64,000 nt of DNA from Paraburkholderia rhizosphaerae (GCF_004366595.1 NZ_SORE01000010.1:124001-188000), one strand, 5' to 3'; shown: positions 38,362-47,492, counted from the stretch's first letter. A program made the numbers and translations. Notes: generated from the sequence alone by a model not told the origin.

Positions 38362-39546
38362 TCAGATATTCAGACGCCGCAGCACTTTCGGTCCCGCGAT
38401 CGCAATCAGCGCCGCGCACACGGCGACCACTGAAAGACCGATCGGCAGCGTGGTCACCTGCGCAACGCCGCCGATGATCACCGGCCCGAGCAGCAGACCA
38501 AAGTATGCGAGCCCGGCAACGTGCGCGAGTCCTTCGGCTGCGTGAATGCCTTTGACTCGAGCCGCTGCCGCGAACAGCACCGGCATCATGTTCGCGAGGC
38601 CCAGGCCCATCAGCGTGAAGCCGGTCATCGCGGTGATCGCGTGCGGCAGCAACAGCGCGCCGATCATCCCGGCGCATGCGAGCGACGCGCTTGCCATCAC
38701 CAGTTGCGGCGCGCCGAATCGGGCGCGCACCGCGTCGCCGGCAAAACGCGCGGCTGCCATCCCGCCGGAAAACGCCGCATACGCCGCGCTTGCCACCGCG
38801 GGCGTCGTGATCACCACGTCGCGCATATAAACCGTTGCCCAGTCGTACATTGCGCCTTCCGCGATCAGCGCGATCAGCGCGACGAGACCGAGCGCCCATA
38901 GCGCCGGCGAGCGCCAGCGGTTCGCGCGCGGCGTGTGCGCGTCCGGATGTTCTGCATGCGGCACGTGCGGCAGCACGGACGGACACGCGACAAGCAGCAC
39001 GACCGCGCTTACCGCGGCGGCCAGCAGCATGTGCACGACCGAGGTCATACCGTGCGCGAGCAGCGCACCCCCGGCTGCCGCGCCGGCCATGCCGCCGACG
39101 CTGAACATGCCGTGCAGCGCCGACATGATCGGCCGGCCGAGCGCCTGTTCGACCGCGCTGGCTTCGGCGTTCATCGCGACATCGAGCGTCGCCATGCCGG
39201 CGCCGAAGATCGCGAGCACGACCAGCAGCATCCAGTAAGTGGGCACCAGCAGCATCAGCGCCGCGCAAACCGACATCGTCAAACCGCCCGCGAGGCAAGC
39301 GCGGCGCGTGCCGACCCGGGCGATCCATGGACCGTTCGCGGTCATCGCGGCGATCGAGCCGCCCGCCACCGCGAACAGCGCGAGAGACAGCAGCGCCGGA
39401 TTCAGCTCAAAGCGGTCCCGGACGGTCGGCACATGGATCCCCCACGTGCCGTACATCATGCCGGCGATAAAGAACAAGGCCATCGTCGCGTAGCGCGCGC
39501 GGTTGCGCGCGGCCACGGGCAAATCGCGATGGGCGGCGGGAAGCAT
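38362..39546 (-). CDS. MFS transporter
   Basis: A 394-residue major facilitator with about 12 helices and no large loops. Visible features: MALFFIAGMMYGTWGIHVPTVRDRF at helix 1 (in part), GTRRACLAGGLTM for the helix 2-3 loop, and a second half starting with RSPALWALGLVALIALIAEG. The closest well-known relatives are YbjJ-like MFS proteins; the substrate is unknown. Start 39546 gives a normal length; the frame is open upstream to 39798 but that part crosses the divergent promoter region. Confidence 0.82.
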   Translation of the reverse strand: MLPAAHRDLPVAARNRARYATMALFFIAGMMYGTWGIHVPTVRDRFELNPALLSLALFAVAGGSIAAMTANGPWIARVGTRRACLAGGLTMSVCAALMLLVPTYWMLLVVLAIFGAGMATLDVAMNAEASAVEQALGRPIMSALHGMFSVGGMAGAAAGGALLAHGMTSVVHMLLAAAVSAVVLLVACPSVLPHVPHAEHPDAHTPRANRWRSPALWALGLVALIALIAEGAMYDWATVYMRDVVITTPAVASAAYAAFSGGMAAARFAGDAVRARFGAPQLVMASASLACAGMIGALLLPHAITAMTGFTLMGLGLANMMPVLFAAAARVKGIHAAEGLAHVAGLAYFGLLLGPVIIGGVAQVTTLPIGLSVVAVCAALIAIAGPKVLRRLNI

Positions 39547-39781
39547 GGCGACGTCGGGCGGTCGGTCGGACACGGGCGATCTCGGCGGAGAGGGAGGGAA
39601 AGCGGGGCGAAAGCAAACTCCCGATTCTAGCGAAGCAGGCGGCGCCGCGCTGACACGCGGCTGCACTAATATCGATGTCGGCTGTGCGCAGCCGATGACG
39701 TGCGTGCCGCGTTCGCGCGTCGATCGCATCGGGTGCCGTCGCATGGCCAGATCGTCCACATCGTCGGCGCCGGCCGGTACG

Positions 39782-40480
39782 ATGCACCTGACGTACATCC
39801 CCGAGGCCGCCTTGAAGATTCCCGCTCACGCCCCGCTCGATCTGCTGCACCGCGTTGCCGCAGGCACGCTCGCGACGCACTCGCGGCAGCCGCAAGGCTT
39901 CCCGTATCCGTCGATCCTGCCGTTCGCTCCAGACGAGCGACATCAGCCGACCATTCTGATTAGCCGGCTTGCCGAGCACACGCGCAACCTCGAGGCTGAC
40001 CCGCGCGCCGGATTTCTGGTCGCGGACGCGCCGGACGGCGACGTACTCAACGCACAACGCGTCACGTTGCTCGGCACCTTCGAGCGAATCGAACCGGCGC
40101 CGGCGGCGGTGCGCCGTTACCTGCGCTATCAGCCGGACGCGGAACGCTATCTCGCGCTCGGCGACTTTTCGTTCTGGACGTTGTCGCTCGAGCGGATCCG
40201 CTATATAGGCGGTTTCGGCACGATGGGCTGGCTCGACGGCCGCGACCTCGACTTGCTCGACCCGCTGCCATGCGATGAAGAAACGGCTTTGCTGGAACGC
40301 TTCGCCACTCACCCGCGGCGCCGAACCGAGATTGAACTGATCGGTGTCGACCGTTATGGCGCCGATTTCCGGGTTACCGGCGCACGTATGCGCTACACGT
40401 TCAAAGGCTCGCCCGCAGCTGATTCTGTCGCGTTACACACGGAATTCGAGGCCTTCCTCGGTAGTGTCCTGGTCGGCTGA
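39782..40480 (+). CDS. HugZ-like / pyridoxamine 5'-phosphate oxidase fold protein
   Basis: A 232-residue protein with a PNPOx-type split-barrel over about residues 10-150 (GFPYPSILPFAPDERHQPT, ILISRLAEHTRNLEADPR, RVTLLGTFERIE), and a C-terminal DUF2470-like domain (ALLERFATHPRRRTEIELIG). This two-domain layout is that of HugZ-type haem-utilisation proteins. No haem uptake genes are nearby, so the role is uncertain. Start 39782 (MHLTYIPEAALKIP) chosen from domain homology. Divergent from the MFS gene with 235 bp between starts. Confidence 0.78.
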   Translation: MHLTYIPEAALKIPAHAPLDLLHRVAAGTLATHSRQPQGFPYPSILPFAPDERHQPTILISRLAEHTRNLEADPRAGFLVADAPDGDVLNAQRVTLLGTFERIEPAPAAVRRYLRYQPDAERYLALGDFSFWTLSLERIRYIGGFGTMGWLDGRDLDLLDPLPCDEETALLERFATHPRRRTEIELIGVDRYGADFRVTGARMRYTFKGSPAADSVALHTEFEAFLGSVLVG

Positions 40481-40516
40481 GCCGATTACTCCACAATGCT
40501 TAAAAATCTGAGATTG

Positions 40517-40556
40517 CAGCGGGAAAGTTTTCATCCAATGAAATGATTTCCCGCTG
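40517..40556. other. Nested inverted repeat between the HugZ-like gene and hns
   Basis: CAGCGGGAAA and TTTCCCGCTG (10 bp each) enclose TTTCAT and ATGAAA (6 bp each) around the loop CCA: sixteen paired bases with small symmetric internal loops. It begins 37 nt after the HugZ-like stop and has no T-run. The surrounding gap (40481-40838, 358 bp) is AT-rich and should hold the hns promoter; I see no gene in it. Confidence 0.6.
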
Positions 40557-40838
40557 TCGCGCAGAATACGTTTCATCATCCGAGAGTAGATTCAGAATCC
40601 ATTCATTGATGCTGCTACTTTTCTGACAAAATGGGAATCCGACTCGGTCGTCGTGAAGACGTGCTTTCGACAGTTCGGTGAAAATTTAAGAAACAGCAAT
40701 TAATTAATTTGGGCTTGCACCTATTCCGTGCTTTATATTCTGTGTTAATCTCGCCTGCAAATTCCGAGGCATGATCACCTTCAAAGGACTAAATCGGCTT
40801 AGACCGGACGTCCATTTATCCAAATGACAAGGGAACCT

Positions 40839-41138
40839 ATGTCTTCCTACAAGGAACTGCTCGCGCAGCGCGAGAAGCTTGAAAAGCAGATCGAAGAGGC
40901 GAAGGCACGTGAATATGCCGAAGTGCTGAACGAAATCAAGCAAAAGATGTCCGACTATGGCATTACCCTCGCGGAACTCGGCGGTGGTCGGGCAAAGCAC
41001 GCGAAGCCAGGTCGTGCGCGTACTGGAGTTGCGCCGAAGTATCGCGATCCGGATAGCGGGAACACCTGGTCCGGCCGTGGCAAACCGCCGCGCTGGATTG
41101 CCGGTCAAGATCGTGAAAAGTTTCTGATTCAGAAATAA
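40839..41138 (+). CDS. H-NS family nucleoid-associated protein
   Basis: A 99-residue H-NS-like protein. A charged coiled-coil oligomerisation region is at the N-terminus (YKELLAQREKLEKQIEEAK) and the C-terminal DNA-binding motif is YRDPDSGNTWSGRGKPPRWI. It is shorter than the 135 residues of enterobacterial H-NS, as is usual in Burkholderiaceae. Start 40839 has AAGGGAA 8 nt upstream; a further ATG at 40824 is in frame. Such proteins silence AT-rich DNA. Followed by a terminator. Confidence 0.92.
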   Translation: MSSYKELLAQREKLEKQIEEAKAREYAEVLNEIKQKMSDYGITLAELGGGRAKHAKPGRARTGVAPKYRDPDSGNTWSGRGKPPRWIAGQDREKFLIQK

Positions 41139-41169
41139 TCAGAATCACCGGCATCCGTTGCCGGTCATC

Positions 41170-41208
41170 AAAACCGCGCCTGCTGGAATTGGGGCGCGGT
41201 TTTTGTTT
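41170..41208 (+). terminator. Rho-independent terminator of the H-NS gene
   Basis: Stem AAAACCGCGCC / GGCGCGGTTTT with a 12-nt loop and a T-rich tail, 31 nt after the stop codon. Confidence 0.92.
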
Positions 41209-41405
41209 GCCTGCGTAATCACGTGAGTCGTATCGCGGAATCGCCGCACATTCGAAGCAACCCGCGGCTGATCGCGTCGCGAAAAAACGGATGCGAATGC
41301 TTCGTGTTCAGATAACCACATGATTCAAAAGAAATTTCCGTCTTCTTAACTGACGCAAAACGAACCGGCGGGTAGAATGAAAGCATTGCGCAGCTCCCCA
41401 TTCCT

Positions 41406-42605
41406 ATGCCGTCCAGCACGACTGTCCACTCCGCGGAAAAACATCACGTAGCACGTAAAAGCACGTTCGTGAGCATCGTGCTCAATATCGTATTGATGTC
41501 CGCGCAAATCGCGATCGGTGTGTTCGCGCATTCGCAGGCGTTGATCGCTGACGGCATCCATTCGCTTGCCGATCTGGTTTCTGATTTTGTCGTGCTGCTC
41601 GCGAACCGCCATAGCGGCGCCGAGCCCGACGCCGATCACAATTACGGACACAGCCGGTACGAAACAGTCGCGTCGCTGTTTCTCGGCGCACTGCTCATTT
41701 CAGTCGGCGTCGGCATGCTGTGGCGCGCCGGTACACGGCTCGCCGATCTGCAAGATATTCCGCCGGTGCACGTCAGCGCGCTGGTGGTCGCGCTGGTCGT
41801 GCTGGTTTCGAAAGAAGGGCTGTTTCGCTACATGCTGCGTGAAGCGCAGCGCGTTCGTTCGGCGATGCTGATTGCGAACGCATGGCACGCGCGCTCGGAT
41901 GCGGCGTCGTCGCTGGTGGTGGCGCTTGGCATCGTCGGCAGTCTGTTCGGTATGCGTCTGCTCGATCCGATCGCGGCGGCGATCGTCGGCTTCATGGTCG
42001 CGCGGATGGGCTGGGTGTTCGGCTGGGACGCGCTGCAGGATCTGTCCGATCGCGCGCTCGATGAACCGGCTACCGCCGACGTGCGAGCGCTGTTGTTGTC
42101 GACCCCCGGTGTGCGCGACGTGCATCAGCTGCGTACGCGCAAGATGGGCGACCTCGCGCTGGTCGACGCGCATATTCTCGTCGATCCGTTCATTTCAGTA
42201 TCCGAGGGGCACTACATCGCGGAGTCGGCGCGCACACGCATCCTGACCGACCACCGCGTGCTCGATGCGCTCATCCATGTCGACCCGGAAAACGATGCGA
42301 TCGCGCAACCGCCGGCGGGGCTTGCGCCGCGCGAGCGCATCGTGGCGGAAGTCGAAAAGGCGTTCGCCGAACATGGCCTGACGCCCGCGGCGGTGAACCT
42401 TCACTATTTGAGTACGGGGCTCGACGTCGAAGTGACATTGCCGGCCACATCGCGCGACGCTTCTGACGACGACGCGCGACGCCTTGCGCATGTGGATCTT
42501 CCAGAATTGCAGCGCCGCCTGGGCGCGCGCAAGCTCGATGTGCAGCGCGCGATCGACATGCAGGCGCCGGCGGCCGTCGCCGAACGGCGCGCGAGCGAAC
42601 TATAA
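41406..42605 (+). CDS. Cation diffusion facilitator (CDF) metal exporter
   Basis: A 399-residue CDF transporter, proton-coupled efflux of zinc, iron, cadmium or manganese. Six helices are expected; metal-site residues are seen in TM2 (ALIADGIHSLADLVSD, with D-x-x-H/D) and TM5 (NAWHARSDAASSLV, with H-x-x-x-D). The cytoplasmic domain has the family pattern VRDVHQLRTRKMGDLALVDAHI. It is about 100 residues longer than FieF, with a second ferredoxin-like C-terminal domain, as in some MamM-like long CDFs. The metal cannot be assigned. No regulator is adjacent. Confidence 0.9.
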   Translation: MPSSTTVHSAEKHHVARKSTFVSIVLNIVLMSAQIAIGVFAHSQALIADGIHSLADLVSDFVVLLANRHSGAEPDADHNYGHSRYETVASLFLGALLISVGVGMLWRAGTRLADLQDIPPVHVSALVVALVVLVSKEGLFRYMLREAQRVRSAMLIANAWHARSDAASSLVVALGIVGSLFGMRLLDPIAAAIVGFMVARMGWVFGWDALQDLSDRALDEPATADVRALLLSTPGVRDVHQLRTRKMGDLALVDAHILVDPFISVSEGHYIAESARTRILTDHRVLDALIHVDPENDAIAQPPAGLAPRERIVAEVEKAFAEHGLTPAAVNLHYLSTGLDVEVTLPATSRDASDDDARRLAHVDLPELQRRLGARKLDVQRAIDMQAPAAVAERRASEL

Positions 42606-42693
42606 ATCGACGGACTGGAAGAGCGTGCTGCTGCCGGTTCGCCGGCACGCGGGACGCTAAGCCCGACCGCACCGCGTGTGCGTCAATCCTGCG

Positions 42694-43152
42694 TCAAAGC
42701 GGCAGTTGCGTATCGAATTTGATTTCGCGCAGCACCACACTGGTGCGGACCTGCGCGACGGCCGGAATCTTGAAAATCCGTTCATGCAGGAACGTGTCGT
42801 ACGCCTTGATGTCCGGCGCGACGATTTTCAGGATGTAATCGGATTCGCCGGTCGTGCTGTAGCACTCAGTCACTTCCGGACAAGTGGCGATTTCCTTCTC
42901 GAATTGCTCGACGCCGCCTTCCGTGTGCCGCGTCAAATGAATATGCGCGAGTGCGCAGACATGCAGCCCGAGTTTTTCGCGATCGAGCAGCGCGGTATAG
43001 CGCTGGATGATGCCCGATTGCTCCATATCCTTGATGCGACGCCAGCAAGGCGTGCTGGACAGGCCGACCTGATCGGATATCTCCTGCACCGAACGGCGGG
43101 CGTCCAGTTGCAAGAGGCGCAGGATCTTCTGAGAGAACGTATCGAGTGTCAA
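42694..43152 (-). CDS. Lrp/AsnC family transcriptional regulator
   Basis: A 152-residue regulator. An N-terminal helix-turn-helix (VQEISDQVGLSSTPCWRRIKDME) is followed by the RAM ligand-binding domain (EVTECYSTTGESDYILKIVAPDIKAY in part). The family senses amino acids and acts as dimers or octamers. No divergent target gene is adjacent: the upstream neighbour is the exonuclease gene on the same strand, 103 nt away. A distant target such as livK is a guess only. Confidence 0.9.
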   Translation of the reverse strand: MTLDTFSQKILRLLQLDARRSVQEISDQVGLSSTPCWRRIKDMEQSGIIQRYTALLDREKLGLHVCALAHIHLTRHTEGGVEQFEKEIATCPEVTECYSTTGESDYILKIVAPDIKAYDTFLHERIFKIPAVAQVRTSVVLREIKFDTQLPL

Positions 43153-43255
43153 CTGCGGCCTCCGTTGGCGTCGCCGTATTCCGTAATGGTAGAGGCGACG
43201 AAAACGAAACGCAATCGAAACACCAGTTTATGAGGCGTATCGCCTAATTTGCGGG

Positions 43256-43873
43256 TTAGTCAGCGGCATTTCGTCCTGAGCCGTCCCCATCACCCGCATC
43301 AAGCGCAACGCCAGTCTGCGCCGCACGCAGTTCCGTCAGCATGTTGCAGAAGAGCGCGCCCTGTTCGATCGCGTCGTCGAGCGCGACATGCGTGTGCGGC
43401 AAGTCGTCGAACCAGTGCTTCGGCAGGCGCGGCTTGATGCACTTGCGATACGGCAAGCCGGTCATCGCGAACGCGAGCGTCTTAATGTCGAGCGCGGACC
43501 ATGAGAACGGGCAGCGCCCGGTGAAACGCATCATGTACCAGAACATGAAGGTGAAATCGAAGCCGGCAGGCATCGCGACGAATACCGGTTTGCCGGGTAA
43601 CGCTTCGACCCATTCGACATACGCGACCAGTGCTTCGGCGGGCGCGCGCAGATCCTTGCGGCACGCGGCCCACGCGTCAGGCTGCGTTTTCCACCACGCC
43701 TCCTGAACCGGATGCGGCGCGGCGCCGTCGAGCAGAACGAGGTTCGCCGAGAAGGTGCCGATCAACTGCTTGTCGGCCGTGTATGCAGCCGACGCGAAGC
43801 TCAACATCGAATGCGGACCTGGAATCGGACCATCTGCCTCGACGTCCGTGCTCACATAGATTTCGCCGTTCAT
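43256..43873 (-). CDS. DEDD-type 3'-5' exonuclease family protein
   Basis: A 205-residue nuclease-fold protein. Motif Exo I is STDVEADGP (Asp-x-Glu), the second Asp is in [12 protein letters not shown], and Exo III is [11 protein letters not shown] with His and Asp five apart, so all four metal ligands are present. It resembles the oligoribonuclease/RNase T fold. The C-terminal 15 residues ([14 protein letters not shown]) are low complexity. The start ATG overlaps the stop of the MBL gene upstream (ATGA), so the two form a coupled pair. Confidence 0.82.
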   Translation of the reverse strand: MNGEIYVSTDVEADGPIPGPHSMLSFASAAYTADKQLIGTFSANLVLLDGAAPHPVQEAWWKTQPDAWAACRKDLRAPAEALVAYVEWVEALPGKPVFVAMPAGFDFTFMFWYMMRFTGRCPFSWSALDIKTLAFAMTGLPYRKCIKPRLPKHWFDDLPHTHVALDDAIEQGALFCNMLTELRAAQTGVALDAGDGDGSGRNAAD

Positions 43874-44514
43874 ACGCGGACTCCGTCGGCCACGTACGGA
43901 TTGGTGCGGCGCTCGTCGCCGAAGGTCGACGTCGGACCATGTCCTGGCACGAACGTGACGTCGTCGCCTAGCGGCCAGAGCTTGTTGCGGATCGAGCCGA
44001 CGAGGTCGCCCTGATTGCCGCGCGGAAAATCCGTGCGGCCGATCGAACCGGCGAATAGCACGTCACCGACCAGCGCGACGCGATGCGCGCGGCTAAAGAA
44101 CACGACGTGGCCCGGTGTATGTCCGGGGCAGTGATAGACCTCAAGCGTCTCATTACCGAACTGCGCGCTGTCGCCGTCGTGCAGCCAGCGGTCGGGCTCA
44201 AACGCTTCGGCCGCCGGAAAGCCGAAGCGCACGCTCTGCTCGGGCAGCTTGTCGAGCCAGAAACGTTCGTCCGGATGCGGGCCTTCGATCGGCACGCCGT
44301 AATGCCCGGCCAGTGCCTTCGCGCCGGCGCAATGGTCGACGTGGCCGTGAGTCAGCAGGATCTTGTCGACGCTGACGTTCTGACGCGCGATCTCGCGCTG
44401 GATGATGTCGAGATCGCCGCCCGGATCGACGACCGCGGCGCGGCCCGTCGCCTCACAAACGAGCAGCGAACTGTTCTGCTGAAATGGCGTGACGGGGATC
44501 AACGTGACTTTCAT
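43870..44514 (-). CDS. MBL-fold metallo-hydrolase, glyoxalase II-like
   Basis: A 214-residue metallo-beta-lactamase-fold hydrolase with the two-metal motif [12 protein letters not shown] (residues about 55-66), plus [28 protein letters not shown] and [13 protein letters not shown]. This matches the YcbL-type glyoxalase II group, which hydrolyses S-lactoylglutathione or similar thioesters. Its stop overlaps the exonuclease start. The start at 44514 has no strong Shine-Dalgarno; promoter elements would lie in the gap before the putative RNA. Confidence 0.9.
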   Translation of the reverse strand: MKVTLIPVTPFQQNSSLLVCEATGRAAVVDPGGDLDIIQREIARQNVSVDKILLTHGHVDHCAGAKALAGHYGVPIEGPHPDERFWLDKLPEQSVRFGFPAAEAFEPDRWLHDGDSAQFGNETLEVYHCPGHTPGHVVFFSRAHRVALVGDVLFAGSIGRTDFPRGNQGDLVGSIRNKLWPLGDDVTFVPGHGPTSTFGDERRTNPYVADGVRV

Positions 44515-44681
44515 GAGACGGCATGCGGCGGCAAAAGACCGATTGTACCGGCGCGCGCTTTTCGCCGCGTAGCGGTCCCGCGGCGTGCGGTTTGAAGCGG
44601 CCGCGAGCGGACATTCTTACAGCCTAAGTAAAGATTATGTAAAAACTGGTGCGGTTTGGCTACCCAAGATTCTGTTTTGGG

Positions 44682-45070
44682 TATAATGCGCCCATCGTGT
44701 GCGGGAGACCGCACTTTCACCGGTTGACCCATCCCGGTTCGACGTCGGCAATCTGGTCGTCGGAAACGGGAATGGAGGTTGCCTTCAAGTAAGTGCCGTC
44801 GTTGTCTGACGGCAAATCCGAGCATCGAGAGCTTCGATGCACACGTCTTGTCCAGCCAGGCGCCGCGCGCCTGCAACGGCCTTGCTGCCGTGACGCTGGA
44901 TGGGGCCTACGCCGCCGTTCCTACGTACCGCTGTCCGGGTGCAAGAACGAGTAGCCGTGTTCGACGGCGGCGTGTGGGGTCTGGCCAAAACCTGCGGGGA
45001 CAGGTTGCGTCAGACGTGAAAACTAACCGTGCGGTAGCGGCCGAACTGGCCGTGTACGGGCTTGATCGCT
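44682..45070 (+). ncRNA. Candidate structured RNA or long leader upstream of rlpA
   Basis: A consensus -10 box TATAAT lies at 44682-44687. The following roughly 380 nt have no convincing gene but fold well on paper. Domain 1 (about 44696-44845) is closed by CGTGTGC (44696-44702) with GCACACG (44839-44845), and contains a long hairpin (about 44723-44783, arms around CATCCCG and CGGGAATG), a GCCGTC/GACGGC hairpin (44795-44813) and a GCATCGA/TCGATGC hairpin (44822-44840). Domain 2 (44891-45011) is closed by TGACGC/GCGTCA with ACGCCGCCGT/ACGGCGGCGT (44909-44918 with 44963-44972) inside. I could not match it to 6S, tmRNA, SRP RNA, RNase P RNA or a known riboswitch by eye. Confidence 0.35.
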
Positions 45071-45172
45071 CTGCGCCTTGAGCGCGGCGCGTGACCGTGC
45101 CTGCCGCCCGGGTCGCATGCAACACGCAGCCATTCGCGTGATGCGGCTCGAATTTGTAACATCGTTCGTCTT

Positions 45173-45781
45173 ATGAAAACTCGGTTAACCCGACGTATTG
45201 GGGGCCTTTTTGCCTTTTCGATTCTGGCTGGCTGCGCGGTGCCGCCCGGACAGTCGGATCAGGTGGGCAGCGCGCCGCTGAGCACCAAGGCGGCGCACAG
45301 CACGACCGCGACGGCGCCGCTAGCCTATGGCGCCGCCAGCGATCTGCCGGCCTCCGCCGCCAACGAGAAGGGCAAGTTCGCCGACGCTGACGCGCTGACG
45401 GATGACGGTCCTAACGTGGCCAACTTTCACCAGACCGGCCGTGCATCGTGGTACGGCAAGCTGTTCCATGGCCGCCGCACCGCGAACGGCGAGCGCTTCA
45501 ATATGAATGCGCTGACGGCTGCGCACCGCACGCTGCCACTTGGCTCATACGTGCGCGTGACGAATCCGGCGACCAACGATTCGGTCGTCGTACGGATCAA
45601 CGACCGCGGACCGTACGCGCGCGGCCGCGTCATCGACCTGTCGTATGCGGCGGCGCGGGTGCTTCATCTGCAGCACGCCGGGACCGCGCGTGTGCAGATC
45701 GCCGGTCTCACGCCGCGCGAGGCGAAGGCTGAACAGGCGGAAATGCTCGCCGCAAACGGCGAATCGGGTGACGAGAAGTAA
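45173..45781 (+). CDS. rlpA: Septal-ring lytic transglycosylase RlpA, lipoprotein
   Basis: A 202-residue lipoprotein. The signal ends in a lipobox (ILAGC, Cys21). The double-psi beta-barrel domain is at about residues 85-175 (ASWYGKLFHGRRTANGE, LPLGSYVRVTNP, VVRINDRGPYARGRVIDLS). Residues matching the catalytic Glu, His and Asp of P. aeruginosa RlpA are present in GERF, AAHRTLP and NDRGPY. RlpA cleaves denuded glycan strands at the septum. The C-terminal SPOR domain found in many RlpA proteins is missing, so septal targeting must differ. Confidence 0.92.
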   Translation: MKTRLTRRIGGLFAFSILAGCAVPPGQSDQVGSAPLSTKAAHSTTATAPLAYGAASDLPASAANEKGKFADADALTDDGPNVANFHQTGRASWYGKLFHGRRTANGERFNMNALTAAHRTLPLGSYVRVTNPATNDSVVVRINDRGPYARGRVIDLSYAAARVLHLQHAGTARVQIAGLTPREAKAEQAEMLAANGESGDEK

Positions 45782-45841
45782 CGTCATGCGACGATTGCGC
45801 GCGCGGCTTGCAGGTCGCGTCAGCGCATTCGAACCGATGTC

Positions 45842-45871
45842 GGGCCGCTTCGGCGGCCCTCAGTCTTTTTT
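45842..45871 (+). terminator. Rho-independent terminator of rlpA, overlapping the rsmI end
   Basis: GGGCCGC-TTCG-GCGGCCC with the stable UUCG loop, then TCAGTCTTTTTT. The T-run overlaps the last codons of rsmI on the other strand (stop at 45860). Confidence 0.85.
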
Positions 45872-46732
45872 GAGCTCAAGCGCGCGCGAATACAGTGCGT
45901 TGCGCGGCGCACCGGTAATCGCCGCGGCCACCTTTGCCGCCGTACTCACCGGCAGCTCGTCGAGCAGAATGCCGAGCAGCCGGTCGTGATCGTGCTCGCC
46001 CGCGGCTTGCGGCGCCGCGCCCTCCACCACCAGCACGAATTCACCGCGCTGCCGGTTCGGATCTTCCATGAGCCACGCTGGCCCTTCGGCCAGGGTGCAC
46101 CCGTGCAACGTCTCGTGTAACTTCGTCAACTCGCGTGCAATCAGCAAGCGCCGCGTACCGTCGAATGCCGCGGCGAGCGCGTCGACCGTTTCGACGATCC
46201 GATGCGGTGCTTCGTAAAACACCATCGCGTGCGGGTGCTCGGCCAACTGTTGAAGCTGCGCGGCGCGTTGCTTTGATCTGGTCGGCAGGAAGCCGAGGAA
46301 CGAGAACGTCGCGACCCAGTCGCCGGCCGCGCTGAGTGCAGTTGCCAGTGCACTGGCGCCGGGCAGCGGCACGACCGGCAGGCCGGCTTCGCGTACTGCA
46401 TCCACCAGCTTTGCTCCTGGGTCGGAGATGCCGGGCGTGCCTGCGTCCGATACATACGCGACCCGCTCGCCCGCTTGCAGATGCTCGACGATGCGCAGCC
46501 CGGCGGTGCGCTCGTTGTGCTGATGCACGGCGACGAGCGGCTTCGAGATACCGTAGCGCGCGAGCAACTGGCCGGTGTTGCGCGTGTCTTCCGCGGCGAT
46601 CCGGTCCGCGAGCCCGAGCACATGCAGCGCGCGCAGCGTGATGTCGGCGCTGTTGCCGATCGGCGTCGCGACGACGTAGAGCGCGCCGTGCGGGTAGTGC
46701 TGCTGTTGCGCAAGTTCGGAGAGAGGAGTCAT
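45860..46732 (-). CDS. rsmI: 16S rRNA (cytidine(1402)-2'-O)-methyltransferase RsmI
   Basis: A 290-residue TP-methylase-fold enzyme that 2'-O-methylates C1402 of 16S rRNA using SAM. The opening [22 protein letters not shown], then [29 protein letters not shown] and [19 protein letters not shown] are all family hallmarks. The start at 46732 overlaps the yraN start: the shared sequence TCATGA holds both start codons. In E. coli rsmI is also next to yraN, but with lpoA between them. Confidence 0.94.
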   Translation of the reverse strand: MTPLSELAQQQHYPHGALYVVATPIGNSADITLRALHVLGLADRIAAEDTRNTGQLLARYGISKPLVAVHQHNERTAGLRIVEHLQAGERVAYVSDAGTPGISDPGAKLVDAVREAGLPVVPLPGASALATALSAAGDWVATFSFLGFLPTRSKQRAAQLQQLAEHPHAMVFYEAPHRIVETVDALAAAFDGTRRLLIARELTKLHETLHGCTLAEGPAWLMEDPNRQRGEFVLVVEGAAPQAAGEHDHDRLLGILLDELPVSTAAKVAAAITGAPRNALYSRALELKKD

Positions 46733-47492
46733 GACACTGAAGACGCAGACTGACGGAACAAGCCCGACATTGTGCCACCGCACTGGGACAGGCAAGACGG
46801 TGCGTGCGAATGCGGTCGCGCGCGCACGCGATGGTGCCGGCGGCGCTCAACGCGGCGCGCGTAACCGTGGCGATATCAACCGGGGCGACGTTGACCGTGA
46901 CGGCACTTGCCGCAGCACGGTTTGCCCGCTTGACGTCAAGCGTGCCCACTTCAGCCGTGGCCGCATGAGTCGCGGCGACATCGACCTGGTCGAGATCGAC
47001 CGCGGCACGGACCGCGGCGATACCGATCGCGCCGACATTGACCGCACCGGCGCCGACGATAACAACACGATCCAGCAAGACAACTTTCCGCGCAGCGCGC
47101 GGTCGACAACCCGCAAGGCCGGGCTGCGATCGAAGCACGGCACCGTCAGCGTCGGCGCAAAGTTCGAAGCGCACGCGCTCGGCTTCCTGCAGCGGCAGCG
47201 CTTGCGCCTCGTCGCTCGCAATGTGGTGTGTCGCGGCGGTGAAATCGATCTGGTGATGCGCGATCCATCCGGAGCACTCGTGTTCGTCGAAGTGCGGGCA
47301 CGCTCGCAGACGCGCTACGGCGGCGCACGCGCAAGCGTCGGTTGGCACAAGCGGCAGCGCATCGTGCGCGCCGCGCAGTATTATCTCGCCGCTCATCCGC
47401 ACGAGACCGCCGCGTGCCGCTTCGACGTGATCGCGTTCGAAGCCGGGCGGCTCGTCTGGCTGCGCGATGCGTTTCGCGCGGACGACGTCTGA
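46731..47492 (+). CDS. yraN: YraN family protein (UPF0102) with a long repetitive N-terminus
   Basis: A 253-residue protein. The restriction-endonuclease-like YraN core occupies about residues 141-253 ([47 protein letters not shown]) with the nuclease-like Glu/Asp/Glu residues kept. The usual family length is about 115-150; here 140 extra residues precede the core. They are built from degenerate RGDID-type repeats ([39 protein letters not shown]). The start at 46731 has an unusually good Shine-Dalgarno (GGAGAGAGGAG), supporting translation of the extension; an internal ATG at 46965 has none. The function of YraN is not firmly known; it has been linked to DNA recombination by fold only. Confidence 0.85.
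   Translation: MTLKTQTDGTSPTLCHRTGTGKTVRANAVARARDGAGGAQRGARNRGDINRGDVDRDGTCRSTVCPLDVKRAHFSRGRMSRGDIDLVEIDRGTDRGDTDRADIDRTGADDNNTIQQDNFPRSARSTTRKAGLRSKHGTVSVGAKFEAHALGFLQRQRLRLVARNVVCRGGEIDLVMRDPSGALVFVEVRARSQTRYGGARASVGWHKRQRIVRAAQYYLAAHPHETAACRFDVIAFEAGRLVWLRDAFRADDV

Noticed and set aside
44682-45070. 6S RNA, tmRNA, SRP RNA or RNase P RNA
   Set aside because: None of the universal sequence marks of tmRNA, SRP RNA or RNase P RNA could be found, and a 6S layout is only loosely suggested by the paired ends. It is left as an unassigned structured candidate.
44779-45081. A 100-residue protein upstream of rlpA
   Set aside because: The frame has no ribosome binding site and its translation is Arg/Ala/Ser-rich without a recognisable pattern; its third-position pattern also does not match the neighbours.
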